Of a DNA stretch of 64,000 nt, positions 23,919 through 31,731 are shown piece by piece. How positions within the stretch are numbered: the stretch's first letter is position 1; each line of letters starts with the position of its first letter. The stretch lies in NCBI RefSeq assembly GCF_000379685.1, contig NZ_KB903249.1:1257911-1321910 (forward strand), read 5' to 3'. The notes beneath the pieces are model-generated. The model was not told the origin of the DNA. It searched no databases and saw only the letters and a list, made by a program, of their open reading frames with translations. The stretch is from Catelliglobosispora koreensis DSM 44566. Lineage in GTDB: Bacteria > Actinomycetota > Actinomycetes > Mycobacteriales > Micromonosporaceae. The position numbers and the translations under genes were made by a program.

Positions 23919-23925
23919 TACCGGC

Positions 23926-25197
23926 ATGGCAGCATTCAACCGTAGACAGATCTTGATGGCTGGTGCGGGAGTAACTGCACTAGCAGCGTTACCAGCCTGT
24001 TCAAACCCTCCAGGCTCCACGGACTCTGGGGAGAAGGTAGAAGTCTTCTCGTGGTGGTCGGGGCCGGGCGAGGAGGAGGGCCTCAAGGCGCTCATCGAAA
24101 AGTTCAAGGCTGACAACACTGGCGTTGAATTCGTTAACGCGGCGGTGGCGGGCGGGTCTGGGACCCAGGCGAAACAGGTTCTGGCTAACCGCATGCGGGG
24201 CGCGCAACCCCCGGATTCCTACCAGCTGCACGCCGGACTAGAAGCCAGCGACGACATTAAGGCCGGATGGCTCGAAGATCTGACCGCGATGTATGACTCT
24301 AACGGCTGGAAAGCCAAGTTCCCCAAGGGTCTCATCGACAACCTGTCGATCGGCGGCAAGATTTACGCGGTGCCGGTGAACATTCACCGCTCCAACCTGA
24401 TGTGGTATGTGCCGAAGAAGCTGACCGAGTGGGGCATCGCGGCGCCGGCCAAGACGTGGGCGGAATTCCTTGCCCAGGCCGAAACGCTGAAGGCCAAGAA
24501 CGTCGCCGCCCTGAGCGTCGGCGCCACGTGGACACAGCTGCACCTGCTCGAGAACGTCCTGCTGGGAGAGCTGGGCGTGGCCAAGTACAACGGGCTGTGG
24601 ACGGGCGCGACCGACTGGAAGGGCGCTGAAACCATCGCCGCGCTTGACACGTTCAAGAAGGTCATGGCCGTTTCTGTTGTCGGCACGGATGACTGGCAGG
24701 CGACGATCGACAAAGTCCTCGCGGGCACGGCTGCCTACCACGTGATGGGTGACTGGGCCGCCGGTTACCTGCAAGGCGCGAAAGCTTTGAAATACAAAGA
24801 CACCTACGATGTCGTGGCATCGCCCGGGTCGACCGGGGTCTACAACTTCCTGGCTGACTCGTTCACCCTGCCGAAGGGCGCCCCCCACCGGGCGCACGCC
24901 GAGTCCTGGCTCAAACTCTGCGCCTCACCGGAGGGGCAAGACCTGTTCAACCCGCTCAAGGGTTCCGTGCCGGCGCGCCTGGACGCCGACAAGGCCAAGT
25001 ACAAGGACTACCTCGCCTGGGCGCTGCAGGAGTGGCAGAACAGCAGCACCGTGGTGGTTGGCTCACTCGTGCATGGAGTGGTCGCCAACAACGCCTGGAA
25101 GGCCGAGATCGAGAAGGCCTACGGCGTTTTCTTGCAGGACAAGGAATCGGCCAAGTTCGCCGAAGCCGTGTCCAAGGCCTACACCGCGAACAAGTAA
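23926..25197 (+). CDS. ABC transporter sugar-binding lipoprotein
   Basis: A 423-residue family 1 extracellular solute-binding protein. The N-terminus has NRRQILMAGAGVTALAALPA and Cys at the lipobox (LPAC), so it is lipid-anchored; the RR pair raises the possibility of Tat export. VEVFSWWSGPGEEEGLKALI, LEDLTAMYDSNGWKAKFPKG and GGKIYAVPVNIHRSNLMWYV are typical of binding proteins for glycosides. The TTGACA/TTTTGT promoter and an inverted-repeat operator precede it. Two permease genes follow directly but no ATPase gene, so a shared MsiK-type ATPase elsewhere is likely. The ligand is unknown. Confidence 0.92.
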   Translation: MAAFNRRQILMAGAGVTALAALPACSNPPGSTDSGEKVEVFSWWSGPGEEEGLKALIEKFKADNTGVEFVNAAVAGGSGTQAKQVLANRMRGAQPPDSYQLHAGLEASDDIKAGWLEDLTAMYDSNGWKAKFPKGLIDNLSIGGKIYAVPVNIHRSNLMWYVPKKLTEWGIAAPAKTWAEFLAQAETLKAKNVAALSVGATWTQLHLLENVLLGELGVAKYNGLWTGATDWKGAETIAALDTFKKVMAVSVVGTDDWQATIDKVLAGTAAYHVMGDWAAGYLQGAKALKYKDTYDVVASPGSTGVYNFLADSFTLPKGAPHRAHAESWLKLCASPEGQDLFNPLKGSVPARLDADKAKYKDYLAWALQEWQNSSTVVVGSLVHGVVANNAWKAEIEKAYGVFLQDKESAKFAEAVSKAYTANK

Positions 25198-25199
25198 CC

Positions 25200-26081
25200 A
25201 TGCGAAAGGCAAAGCGCTGGCTGCCCGGGCTGCTATTGGTGAGTCCCTCACTGATAGCGCTCGGGTGGTTCGTCTACTACTTCATCGGCGTCAACGCCCA
25301 AGTGTCGCTAAGTGACTGGAAGGGCCAGGCGCAGACCACCGGCTGGGCCGGATTCAAGTGGTATCAGGAACTGTTCGCTGACGAGACCTTCCACAACGAC
25401 ATCAGAAACCTCCTGATCTTCACGCTGGTCTTTATCGGCGGCTCGCTTCTGGTGGGCGGGGTGCTCGCTCTCCTTATGGACAAGGGGGTACGCGGGGAAA
25501 ACGTCTTCCGCTCGATCTACCTGTTCCCGATGGCCATCTCGTTCATCGCCACCGGCATCATCTGGCGCTGGCTGCTCAACAGCGACACAGGTGCGGGAAC
25601 AACGGGAATCAACGATCTGCTCGGCCTGGTTGGCGGGCACTCGGAGTGGCACAAATCAGATTCCGACTGGGCGGTCGCCTCGATCGCGCTGCCCGCGGGC
25701 TGGGCGCTGTCGGGATATGTCATGGCGCTGTTCCTCGCCGGGCTGCGCAGCATTCCCGACGAGCTAAGGGAAGCCGCACGCGTCGATGGCGCGTCAGAGT
25801 TTCGCGTCTACTGGCATGTCGTGCGGCCGATGATGATCCCAGCCATCATGAGCGCGCTCGTCATCCTGGTGCACATCTCGATGAAAACGTTCGACCTCAT
25901 CTACGCCATCGCACCGCTTGACCCGCGCACGGAAACCCCTGCGGTGTATATGTACCTGACCTCGTTCCGCGGCGGCTTCTACGCTCGCGGTGCCGCGATC
26001 GCGACGATGCTTTTCCTCGCGATCACGATCGTGGTCGCGCCGTATGTGTGGTGGGCGACGAAGAAGGAGCGAATCAGATGA
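25200..26081 (+). CDS. sugar ABC transporter permease (MalF-like)
   Basis: A 293-residue protein with six membrane segments. The cytoplasmic EAA loop ELREAARVDGASEFRVYWHV contacts the ATPase. LLLVSPSLIALGWFVYYFIG forms helix 1 and DLIYAIAPLDPRTETPAVYM is a family motif. It lies 2 bp after the binding-protein stop. Its stop overlaps the next ATG, so it is the second gene of the import operon. It has no long periplasmic domain, as in other small-sugar permeases of the CUT1 class. Confidence 0.93.
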   Translation: MRKAKRWLPGLLLVSPSLIALGWFVYYFIGVNAQVSLSDWKGQAQTTGWAGFKWYQELFADETFHNDIRNLLIFTLVFIGGSLLVGGVLALLMDKGVRGENVFRSIYLFPMAISFIATGIIWRWLLNSDTGAGTTGINDLLGLVGGHSEWHKSDSDWAVASIALPAGWALSGYVMALFLAGLRSIPDELREAARVDGASEFRVYWHVVRPMMIPAIMSALVILVHISMKTFDLIYAIAPLDPRTETPAVYMYLTSFRGGFYARGAAIATMLFLAITIVVAPYVWWATKKERIR

Positions 26082-26908
26082 GCGCCGTGGTCACGCCCTC
26101 GCGCACCCGCGGCTGGCGCACGCTGGCGCTGGTGTTCTTCGCCATCTTCTTCCTGATGCCGGTCTACGTTCTGCTCGTGACGGCGTTCAAGTCACCGTCC
26201 GAAGTGGACGTCGTGCACATGTGGTCGCTGCCCAAGTCGTTCTCACTCGACAGCTTCCGGGCAGTGTGGCCCAAGCTGACCGACGGCATGGTCAACAGCC
26301 TGATGCTGGCGATCCCCGCCTCGCTCATCTCGTCGATTATGGGTGCCGCCAACGGTTTCGTGCTGTCGAAGTGGCGCTTTCCCGGTGCTGACGTGGTGTT
26401 CCCGCTGATTTTGTTCGGCATGTTCATCCCGTACCAGGCCGTCATCATCCCGATGTTCCAGACGATGATCGACCTCAAGCTCTACGGCGGGCTTGACGGG
26501 CTGATCCTGGTGCACATCATCTACGGGCTGCCGATCACCACCCTGATCTTCCGTAACTTCTTCATCGGGGTGTCCGACGAGCTCATCGAAGCGGCCCGGG
26601 TCGACGGGGCCGGAATGCTGCGCACATTCGCCTACATTGGACTGCCGCTCGCCGTCCCGGCCTTCGCCGTTTCGATGATCTGGCAGTTCACCTCAGCGTG
26701 GAACGACTTCCTGTTCGGGGTCGTGCTCACGCGACAGGAATACAACCCCGTGACGGTCGCGCTCAACAACATCGCCGGGGCACAGACCGTGCCGTTCAAC
26801 GAGGCCATGGCGAGCGCGTTCCTGGCGAGCATCCCGACGCTCGTGGTCTATCTGCTGCTGGGCCGCTTCTTCATGCGGGGACTGATGGCGGGAGCTCTAA
26901 AGGGCTAA
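26078..26908 (+). CDS. sugar ABC transporter permease (MalG-like)
   Basis: A 276-residue CUT1 permease with six membrane segments and the EAA loop DELIEAARVDGAGMLRTFAY. GLPITTLIFRNFFIGVSDEL and SMIWQFTSAWNDFLFGVVLT are conserved in MalG homologues. The ATG overlaps the MalF-like stop. It is the last gene of the operon, and the convergent PH-like gene overlaps it by 4 bp. No dedicated ATPase follows, as is usual for actinomycete sugar importers that share one MsiK. Confidence 0.93.
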   Translation: MSAVVTPSRTRGWRTLALVFFAIFFLMPVYVLLVTAFKSPSEVDVVHMWSLPKSFSLDSFRAVWPKLTDGMVNSLMLAIPASLISSIMGAANGFVLSKWRFPGADVVFPLILFGMFIPYQAVIIPMFQTMIDLKLYGGLDGLILVHIIYGLPITTLIFRNFFIGVSDELIEAARVDGAGMLRTFAYIGLPLAVPAFAVSMIWQFTSAWNDFLFGVVLTRQEYNPVTVALNNIAGAQTVPFNEAMASAFLASIPTLVVYLLLGRFFMRGLMAGALKG

Positions 26909-27270
26909 CGCGAGATGTAGTGGAAGATGACGTTGTGAACGTGGTGGCTCTTGTGGTCACCACGGAACTCCACCTCGTAAACGTGAGCGCCCACCTTGAT
27001 GGCGATCGACCCGGTGGAGAAAAACGTTCCCGCCCACGACTTGTTGCTGACGACGCTCACGCTAGTGATCTTGTTGTAGGGGATGCTGGTGATGGCGACC
27101 TTCTTGCCGACGAAGGACTTGTCCTGAATGATCACCCGGCGGTCGGTTAGGCCGATGAAGCCGGTCCCGGTCCCGATGGCGTCGTAAACGGCGATGACCT
27201 TCTCACCGTCCAGCAGACCGCTCTTGATTTGGTTCAGCTGTTCCTTGCGGTCGTAAACAATCTCACTCAC
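26905..27270 (-). CDS. PH-like (bPH_2-type) domain protein
   Basis: A 121-residue soluble protein; EKVIAVYDAIGTGTGFIGLT, RRVIIQDKSFVGKK, IPYNKITSVSVVSNKSWAGT and KVGAHVYEVEF match the bacterial pleckstrin-homology-like domains that occur as single-domain cytoplasmic proteins. Molecular role is unknown; eukaryotic PH domains bind lipids, but that cannot be assumed here. AAGGAGAG lies just before GTG 27270, and the in-frame extension to 27360 runs through the divergent thiolase start. It is transcribed away from that thiolase. Confidence 0.82.
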   Translation of the reverse strand: MSEIVYDRKEQLNQIKSGLLDGEKVIAVYDAIGTGTGFIGLTDRRVIIQDKSFVGKKVAITSIPYNKITSVSVVSNKSWAGTFFSTGSIAIKVGAHVYEVEFRGDHKSHHVHNVIFHYISR

Positions 27271-27307
27271 GCTCTCCTTGGTACCTGGGCCGCGCAACAA
27301 TGGGCCA

Positions 27308-28441
27308 ATGAGAGATGCCGTCATCGTGGCGACCGCGCGCACTCCCGTTGGCAAACGCAATGGCGGCTTGTCCGGCGTTCATCCCGTTGACCTGGGTTCT
27401 TTTGCGCTCAACGCGCTCGCCGTCGACCCGGCTCTGGTCGATGATGTGATTTTCGGCTGTGTCTCGCAATCTGGCGAGCAGTCCTGGAATGTGGGCCGCA
27501 ATGTGGTGCTGGCCGCCGGGTGGCCGGTGACGATCCCCGGAACGACCCTGGACCGCCAGTGTGGCTCCTCGCAGCAGGCCATCCACTTCGCCGCCGCGTC
27601 GGTGGTCGCCGGGCACGCCGACCTGATCGTGGCCGGTGGCGTCGAGGCGATGAGCCGGGTACCGATGGGATCGTCAGCCGGGACGGCACAGCCTTACGGC
27701 CCCTTGGTTCGCGCCCGGTTCGCCGCGGAGGAGGGGTTTGACGCCGAGGCGCAGATCCCGTTCTCGCAGGGCGTCGGCGCCGAGATGATCGCTTCGCGGT
27801 GGGGCTTTACCCGGTCTCAGCTAGACGAATACGCCCTCGCGTCGCATGAGAAGGCTGCTGCCGCGTCGTTCGCTGACGAGATCACGCCCGTTGCCGGAGT
27901 TTCGGCCGACGAGGGCATCCGGCGCGACACGACCCTGGCCGCCCTCGGCGCTCTAAAGACACCGTTCAAGCAAGACGGTGTGGTCACGGCTGGATCGGCC
28001 TCGCAGATCTCAGATGGCGCGGCCGCCGTCGCGGTAACGACTTCTTCCTTCGCCGCTGAGCATGGGCTAACGCCCCTGGCCCGGATTCACACCGCCGTCG
28101 TCGCCGCGGACGATCCCGTCATCATGCTGACCGCCCCGATCCCGGCCACTTTTAAGGCGCTGCAACGCTCGGGTCTGTCCATTGACGACATCGGCGTGTA
28201 CGAGGTGAACGAGGCCTTCGCGCCCGTGCCGCTAGCTTGGCTGGCCTCAACCGGCGCGCGTGCTGACCGGTTGAACCCGCGTGGGGGAGCGATCGCCCTG
28301 GGCCATCCGCTTGGTGCGACCGGTGCCCGGCTCATGACGTCGATGCTGCACTACCAACGCGACAACGGCATTCGCTATGGCCTGCAAACGATGTGTGAGG
28401 GTGGTGGCATGGCCAACGCCACCATCCTCGAGTTGCTCTAG
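27308..28441 (+). CDS. acetyl-CoA acetyltransferase (thiolase)
   Basis: A 377-residue thiolase. The nucleophile Cys is in TLDRQCGSSQQAIHFAA, the His pair region is GGAIALGHPLGATGARLMTS, and the second active-site Cys is in MCEGGGMANATILE. EVNEAFAPVPLAWL is the NEAF motif. It condenses or cleaves acyl-CoA in fatty-acid or ketone metabolism; chain length cannot be read. It starts 38 bp from the divergent PH-like gene and ends 1 bp before the convergent DUF6289 gene. AACAAT, 6 nt before ATG 27308, is a plausible leaderless -10 box. Confidence 0.92.
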   Translation: MRDAVIVATARTPVGKRNGGLSGVHPVDLGSFALNALAVDPALVDDVIFGCVSQSGEQSWNVGRNVVLAAGWPVTIPGTTLDRQCGSSQQAIHFAAASVVAGHADLIVAGGVEAMSRVPMGSSAGTAQPYGPLVRARFAAEEGFDAEAQIPFSQGVGAEMIASRWGFTRSQLDEYALASHEKAAAASFADEITPVAGVSADEGIRRDTTLAALGALKTPFKQDGVVTAGSASQISDGAAAVAVTTSSFAAEHGLTPLARIHTAVVAADDPVIMLTAPIPATFKALQRSGLSIDDIGVYEVNEAFAPVPLAWLASTGARADRLNPRGGAIALGHPLGATGARLMTSMLHYQRDNGIRYGLQTMCEGGGMANATILELL

Positions 28442-28442
28442 C

Positions 28443-28682
28443 TCACGGGCACGGCTCGGTATAAGTGGTGTGGTACGCGGTATAAGCGCCCCAGTGATAG
28501 CTCGGGTCACCGGGACACTGGCTAAACGTCGAGCCGCCGACCAGGTTCGAGTAAGTCGCGTCGCTGAAGTACGCGACGTAGGTGATGACACCGCCCTGAA
28601 CCTTTGTCTCCGCGTTCGCCGGCGCCGTGCCCATCGCGATGGTGAGCCCCACCGCAGCCGCTATTAATGCCAACCGTTTCAT
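28443..28682 (-). CDS. small secreted DUF6289-like peptide
   Basis: A 79-residue preprotein. The signal peptide MKRLALIAAAVGLTIAMGTA ends at about ANA-ET, leaving a ~54-residue Tyr/Thr-rich mature peptide with two Cys (SQCPGD and the C-terminal EPCP) that could form one disulfide. The pattern GGVITYVAYFSDATYSNLVG and SQCPGDPSYHWGAYTAYHTT matches DUF6289 of actinomycetes, function unknown. GGAGGAC precedes the ATG. Its stop is 1 bp from the convergent thiolase stop, with no terminator visible between. Confidence 0.75.
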   Translation of the reverse strand: MKRLALIAAAVGLTIAMGTAPANAETKVQGGVITYVAYFSDATYSNLVGGSTFSQCPGDPSYHWGAYTAYHTTYTEPCP

Positions 28683-28769
28683 GAGTCCTCCACATATCCA
28701 TAAACGTAAATGGAACGATACGGCTAGTGGACTGTGTTCGCTAGGGCCACAAAGCGGGATGATGGGTGC

Positions 28770-28892
28770 ATGCGGATAGGGAACATGGAGATTCGGCCGC
28801 TCGGCGGCGCATGGGGTTGCCTGGCGATGGTCCTCATCTCGGTCCTGCTGTCAGTGCTGTGCACGGTCGGAGCCAACGTACTGATCCGCTAA
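28770..28892 (+). CDS. 40-residue single-pass membrane peptide
   Basis: ATG 28770 opens a 40-codon frame with good actinomycete codon use that stops at 28892. The product starts MRIGNMEIRPLGGAWGCL, has one membrane helix (AMVLISVLLSVLCTVGANVL) and ends IR. Two Cys flank the helix. GATGAT, 6 nt before the ATG, could be a leaderless -10. Small one-helix proteins of this kind are common and often unannotated; no function is known. It converges on the remains of a P-loop kinase gene. Confidence 0.55.
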   Translation: MRIGNMEIRPLGGAWGCLAMVLISVLLSVLCTVGANVLIR

Positions 28893-28894
28893 GG

Positions 28895-29072
28895 TTCCCG
28901 CGGGCCACCGCGTAAGCGCTCAACCCGGTGCCCGCGCTAGACGGCACACCCGCTCGCCAAAGGGCCGCCTCAATGGCATCGATGCGCAGCCACGTCAGCT
29001 GGAGATGCCGCGCCACACGCTGGCTCAGCAGTGACTTGCCGATGCCGGGCAGACCGCCAAGACAATCAGCAT
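28895..29072 (-). pseudogene. remnant of an AAA_33-type P-loop kinase
   Basis: The minus strand encodes GGLPGIGKSLLSQRVARHLQ, a Walker A of AAA_33-type small kinases, then LTWLRIDAIEAALWRAGVPS, and then ends near LSAYAVARG. It lacks the rest of the domain, including the Walker B and lid. The original start is ATG 29072 (MLIVL), overlapping the dehydrogenase stop (TGATG), but one G is missing after codon 5, so the frame shifts: MLIVL is in one frame and GGLPGIGKS in the next. The ATG frame stops after 15 codons. An alternative ATG at 29109 in the second frame is inside the dehydrogenase gene. This is an eroded, formerly coupled gene. Confidence 0.65.
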
Positions 29073-30328
29073 CAAGCCGGGCGGGCGACGGTGATGACGG
29101 CTCCTTCATGGCGGGCCTGCTCGGCGGCGAACGTGGCCAGGTGCGAATTGAGCGTCTGCGCCGGACCGGACAGGATGTGGCTGCTATCGCCCGTGGCCAC
29201 GGCGATCACGAAGGCTTCCATCAGCCCGAAGTCGCCGCCGCCATGGCCACCGGCCGCGTCGGCCCCGGCGGTCTTTGGCCGGTGTTCCGTGGCCGTCCTG
29301 GTCACGAAGTCGTGCACGGTCACGGTCTCGCCGTCGCACACCAGCTCACCGCGCGTGCCAAAGACCCGGGTGCGCCTGTGCCCACCGGTATTGAAGGCGT
29401 TCATCGTGAACGTCGCGCTGACCCCGCCGTCGAATTCCATCGCGACCACTTGGTGGTCAACGACATCGTTGTCGCACGCGTAAACGCAGCGCCCGTAAGG
29501 TCCTTCGCGCAGTGCCGCGGTCAGCGCCTCTTCCGTGAACACAGGCGTGACAACCGAAAGCGGCCAGCGGTGCTCGCCCGCGTGGAGGCGGCCGAAGTAA
29601 AGGCGCGGGGCCGAGTAGGGGCAGTCTGGTTCAACCGAACAATCAAGACAGCGGTCAGCCGCACCGTCGGGCCGGTTCTCCGGGCGGAAATGCCGCAGAC
29701 CGCCAAAGCTCGACACCCTAGCGATGTCACGGCCCACGATGTGCTGAAGCCAGTCGATGTCATGGCACGACTTGGCCAGCAGCATGAAGCTCGACAAATC
29801 CTCACGGCGCCAGTTTCCGCGCACGAACGAATGCGCCTGGTGCCAGAAACCGACCGGCTCGTGGTGCTGCACCGAGACGACCTCGCCGATCGCGCCACCA
29901 TCAACAAGCTCTTTAACCAACTGGGTGTACGGCGAGTAGCGCAGCACGTGGCACACCGCGAGCATCACGCCGGCCTCGTTCACGGCGTCGACGATGCGCA
30001 CACAGTCCTCGGGCGACGGTGCTAGCGGTTTCTCTAGCAAGATGTCATAGCCACGGGCCGCGGCCGCTATGGCCGGGCCAGCGTGATCCTTGTCCTGGGT
30101 GGCGATGATGACCGCGTCGATCCCGAGATCCGCGGCGAGCAGCTCCTCCCAACCGGAGAAGGCCGCATCCGGGCTGATGCCGTGGGCGGTAGCGAACCTT
30201 TCCCGGCGTTCGGCGTCAGGCTCGGCGACGGCCGCGAACTCGATCCGGCCGGGATTGCCAAACGCCCACCGGGCGTAAGAGTTCCCCCGATCACCCGCGC
30301 CGATCAGCGCTAGACGCACGACACCCAC
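29072..30328 (-). CDS. Gfo/Idh/MocA family sugar oxidoreductase
   Basis: A 418-residue NAD(P)-dependent dehydrogenase. VRLALIGAGDRGNSYARWAF is the Rossmann motif; DILLEKPLAPSPEDC holds the conserved EKP. VCHVLRYSPYTQLVKELVDG and SFMLLAKSCHDIDWLQHIVG continue the family pattern. A Cys cluster (CLDCSVEPDCPYSA) resembles a metal site seen in some large members. It likely oxidises or epimerises a sugar or inositol derivative; the substrate is unknown. GTG 30328 has GAGGTGG upstream. Promoter and LacI-type operator coincide at 30361-30389. Confidence 0.88.
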   Translation of the reverse strand: MGVVRLALIGAGDRGNSYARWAFGNPGRIEFAAVAEPDAERRERFATAHGISPDAAFSGWEELLAADLGIDAVIIATQDKDHAGPAIAAAARGYDILLEKPLAPSPEDCVRIVDAVNEAGVMLAVCHVLRYSPYTQLVKELVDGGAIGEVVSVQHHEPVGFWHQAHSFVRGNWRREDLSSFMLLAKSCHDIDWLQHIVGRDIARVSSFGGLRHFRPENRPDGAADRCLDCSVEPDCPYSAPRLYFGRLHAGEHRWPLSVVTPVFTEEALTAALREGPYGRCVYACDNDVVDHQVVAMEFDGGVSATFTMNAFNTGGHRRTRVFGTRGELVCDGETVTVHDFVTRTATEHRPKTAGADAAGGHGGGDFGLMEAFVIAVATGDSSHILSGPAQTLNSHLATFAAEQARHEGAVITVARPA

Positions 30329-30360
30329 CAGGCCACCTCTGCTCTCACGACGTTCTGGCC

Positions 30361-30389
30361 ACTATAGGTAACCGTTTACCATGAGGCAA
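30361..30389 (-). promoter_or_regulatory. promoter with LacI-type operator in its spacer
   Basis: On the minus strand TTGCCT (30389-30384), an exact 17-bp spacer and TATAGT (30366-30361) make a near-ideal promoter. The palindrome GGTAACCGTTTACC (30367-30380, central CG) fills most of the spacer next to the -10. Binding there would exclude RNA polymerase. Confidence 0.75.
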
Positions 30390-30426
30390 CCGCAGGTCAC
30401 TATCCATATAGGACCCGCGGCTGGTG

Positions 30427-30966
30427 TCAGGCGAAGGTGAAGCCGCCCGGACGGCGGTTGCGCGACGCGAGGAGCCCCGCGATCGTGGCGATGGCGATCT
30501 CAGCCGGAGTTTGCGAGCCGATATTCAGGCCGATCGGGCGCTGGATGCGGTTAATGGCGTAGTCAGGGACGTTGCGTGCGCGTAACGCCTCAATGTGCGG
30601 GGCGGTATGCCGGACGCTGCCCATGACACCGATCCACCGCGACGGCAACCGCAACAGGGCGTCGAGGGTCGCGCCGAGCTCGGGCCGGTCGTGGTCGGTC
30701 ACCACGATGTCGGTATGTATGTCGACGAAGTCATCGCGGGGGGCCGTGGCGACGTCATCGGCGTTGCGCCACTCGGCGAACGCGAGCCGCCCGGAATCGG
30801 GTTCCAAAAGTACCGTTTTGAAGCCAAGATCCCGTCCAAAATGGAGCAGGTAATCGCTCACCGGTGAGATAAAAACGCTGACCAGGGTGCGGGGCTCAGC
30901 ATTGGGGGGCAATTGCCCGTGTGCCATCGCGCAGGCCGGATCGCCTGAAAGATGGGAGTGCGCCAT
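30427..30966 (-). CDS. XdhC/CoxI family protein
   Basis: A 179-residue XdhC C-terminal Rossmann-like domain. ISPVSDYLLHFGRDLGFKTV, DIVVTDHDRPELGATLDALL, WIGVMGSVRHTAPHIEALRA and INRIQRPIGLNIGSQTPAEI, followed by AIATIAGLLA, are all typical. XdhC proteins deliver and mature molybdenum cofactor for xanthine dehydrogenase-type enzymes. No such enzyme is in the window, so its partner lies elsewhere or it has another role. It lacks the N-terminal XdhC domain with its Cys, as many short actinobacterial copies do. A longer in-frame start (31032) is less likely than ATG 30966. Confidence 0.83.
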   Translation of the reverse strand: MAHSHLSGDPACAMAHGQLPPNAEPRTLVSVFISPVSDYLLHFGRDLGFKTVLLEPDSGRLAFAEWRNADDVATAPRDDFVDIHTDIVVTDHDRPELGATLDALLRLPSRWIGVMGSVRHTAPHIEALRARNVPDYAINRIQRPIGLNIGSQTPAEIAIATIAGLLASRNRRPGGFTFA

Positions 30967-31045
30967 GGCGAATACTCTGCCATGAAACGAGCCTTTTTCG
31001 CGACGTTTCGTTGACGGCCGCAATATCGGCACCCAGTATGAGTGG

Positions 31046-31714
31046 ATGGTTGATTCAGCAGCTCTGGCCGGGTTCGCCGGTCTGCTCGCGGATCAGACGC
31101 GAGCGGCCATGTGCCTGGCGCTGCTCAACGGCAAGCCCTGGACCATGGGCCAGCTGGCCAAACACGCTGGCGTGGCACCCTCAACGGCCAGCGCCCACCT
31201 CACTTTGCTCGTGGCCGGCGGCATGCTCGCCGACGAACACAAGGGCCGGCACAGATATCTGCGGTTAGCCGACCGCAAGATGGCTGGCCTGCTCGAAGAC
31301 ATCCTGTCGCATATCGATTCCGTCGAGCCCAAGGCCGCGATGGCCCGGGCCCGCACCTGCTATGACCACATCGGTGGGGAATTAGGCGTAGCCATCTCCG
31401 ACGCGATGCTGCGCCAGAAACTCATCGTGGACTCGGGCTTCGCCCTCACCAAAGACGGCCTGGCCTGGCTCGAACAGGTCGGCGTCGACGTGGCCGCCCT
31501 GCAGGCCACCCGCCGCACCCTGGCCAGACCGTGTCTGGATTGGACAGAGCGGAGGTTCCACCTAGCCGGGGCGGCAGGGGCGGCGCTGTGCCGGACCGCC
31601 TTTGACAGCGGCTGGATCGAACGAACCAAGTCCGAACGCGCCCTGCGCCTAACCCCCGCCGGGACTGCCGCCTTCGCCGGCCTGCTCGGCGTCACCCCCG
31701 AATCGCTGTCCTAA
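31046..31714 (+). CDS. ArsR-type winged-helix transcriptional regulator
   Basis: A 222-residue protein. FAGLLADQTRAAMCLALLNG and WTMGQLAKHAGVAPSTASAH, followed by LTLLVAGGMLADEHKGRHRY, are the ArsR wHTH with the beta-hairpin wing. The C-terminal ~130 residues (ARARTCYDHIGGELGVAISD and following, RLTPAGTAAFAGLLGV) are common to a large actinomycete subfamily. No metal-binding Cys cluster is visible, so metal sensing is not supported. It lies 79 bp from the divergent XdhC-like gene and may regulate it. The effector is unknown. Confidence 0.87.
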   Translation: MVDSAALAGFAGLLADQTRAAMCLALLNGKPWTMGQLAKHAGVAPSTASAHLTLLVAGGMLADEHKGRHRYLRLADRKMAGLLEDILSHIDSVEPKAAMARARTCYDHIGGELGVAISDAMLRQKLIVDSGFALTKDGLAWLEQVGVDVAALQATRRTLARPCLDWTERRFHLAGAAGAALCRTAFDSGWIERTKSERALRLTPAGTAAFAGLLGVTPESLS

Positions 31715-31731
31715 CGACAGGCCGCGAAGGT

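Noticed and set aside
28834-29109. Intact 91-residue minus-strand protein
   Set aside because: The P-loop is followed by too little domain and the true start is frame-shifted, so a remnant is the better reading.
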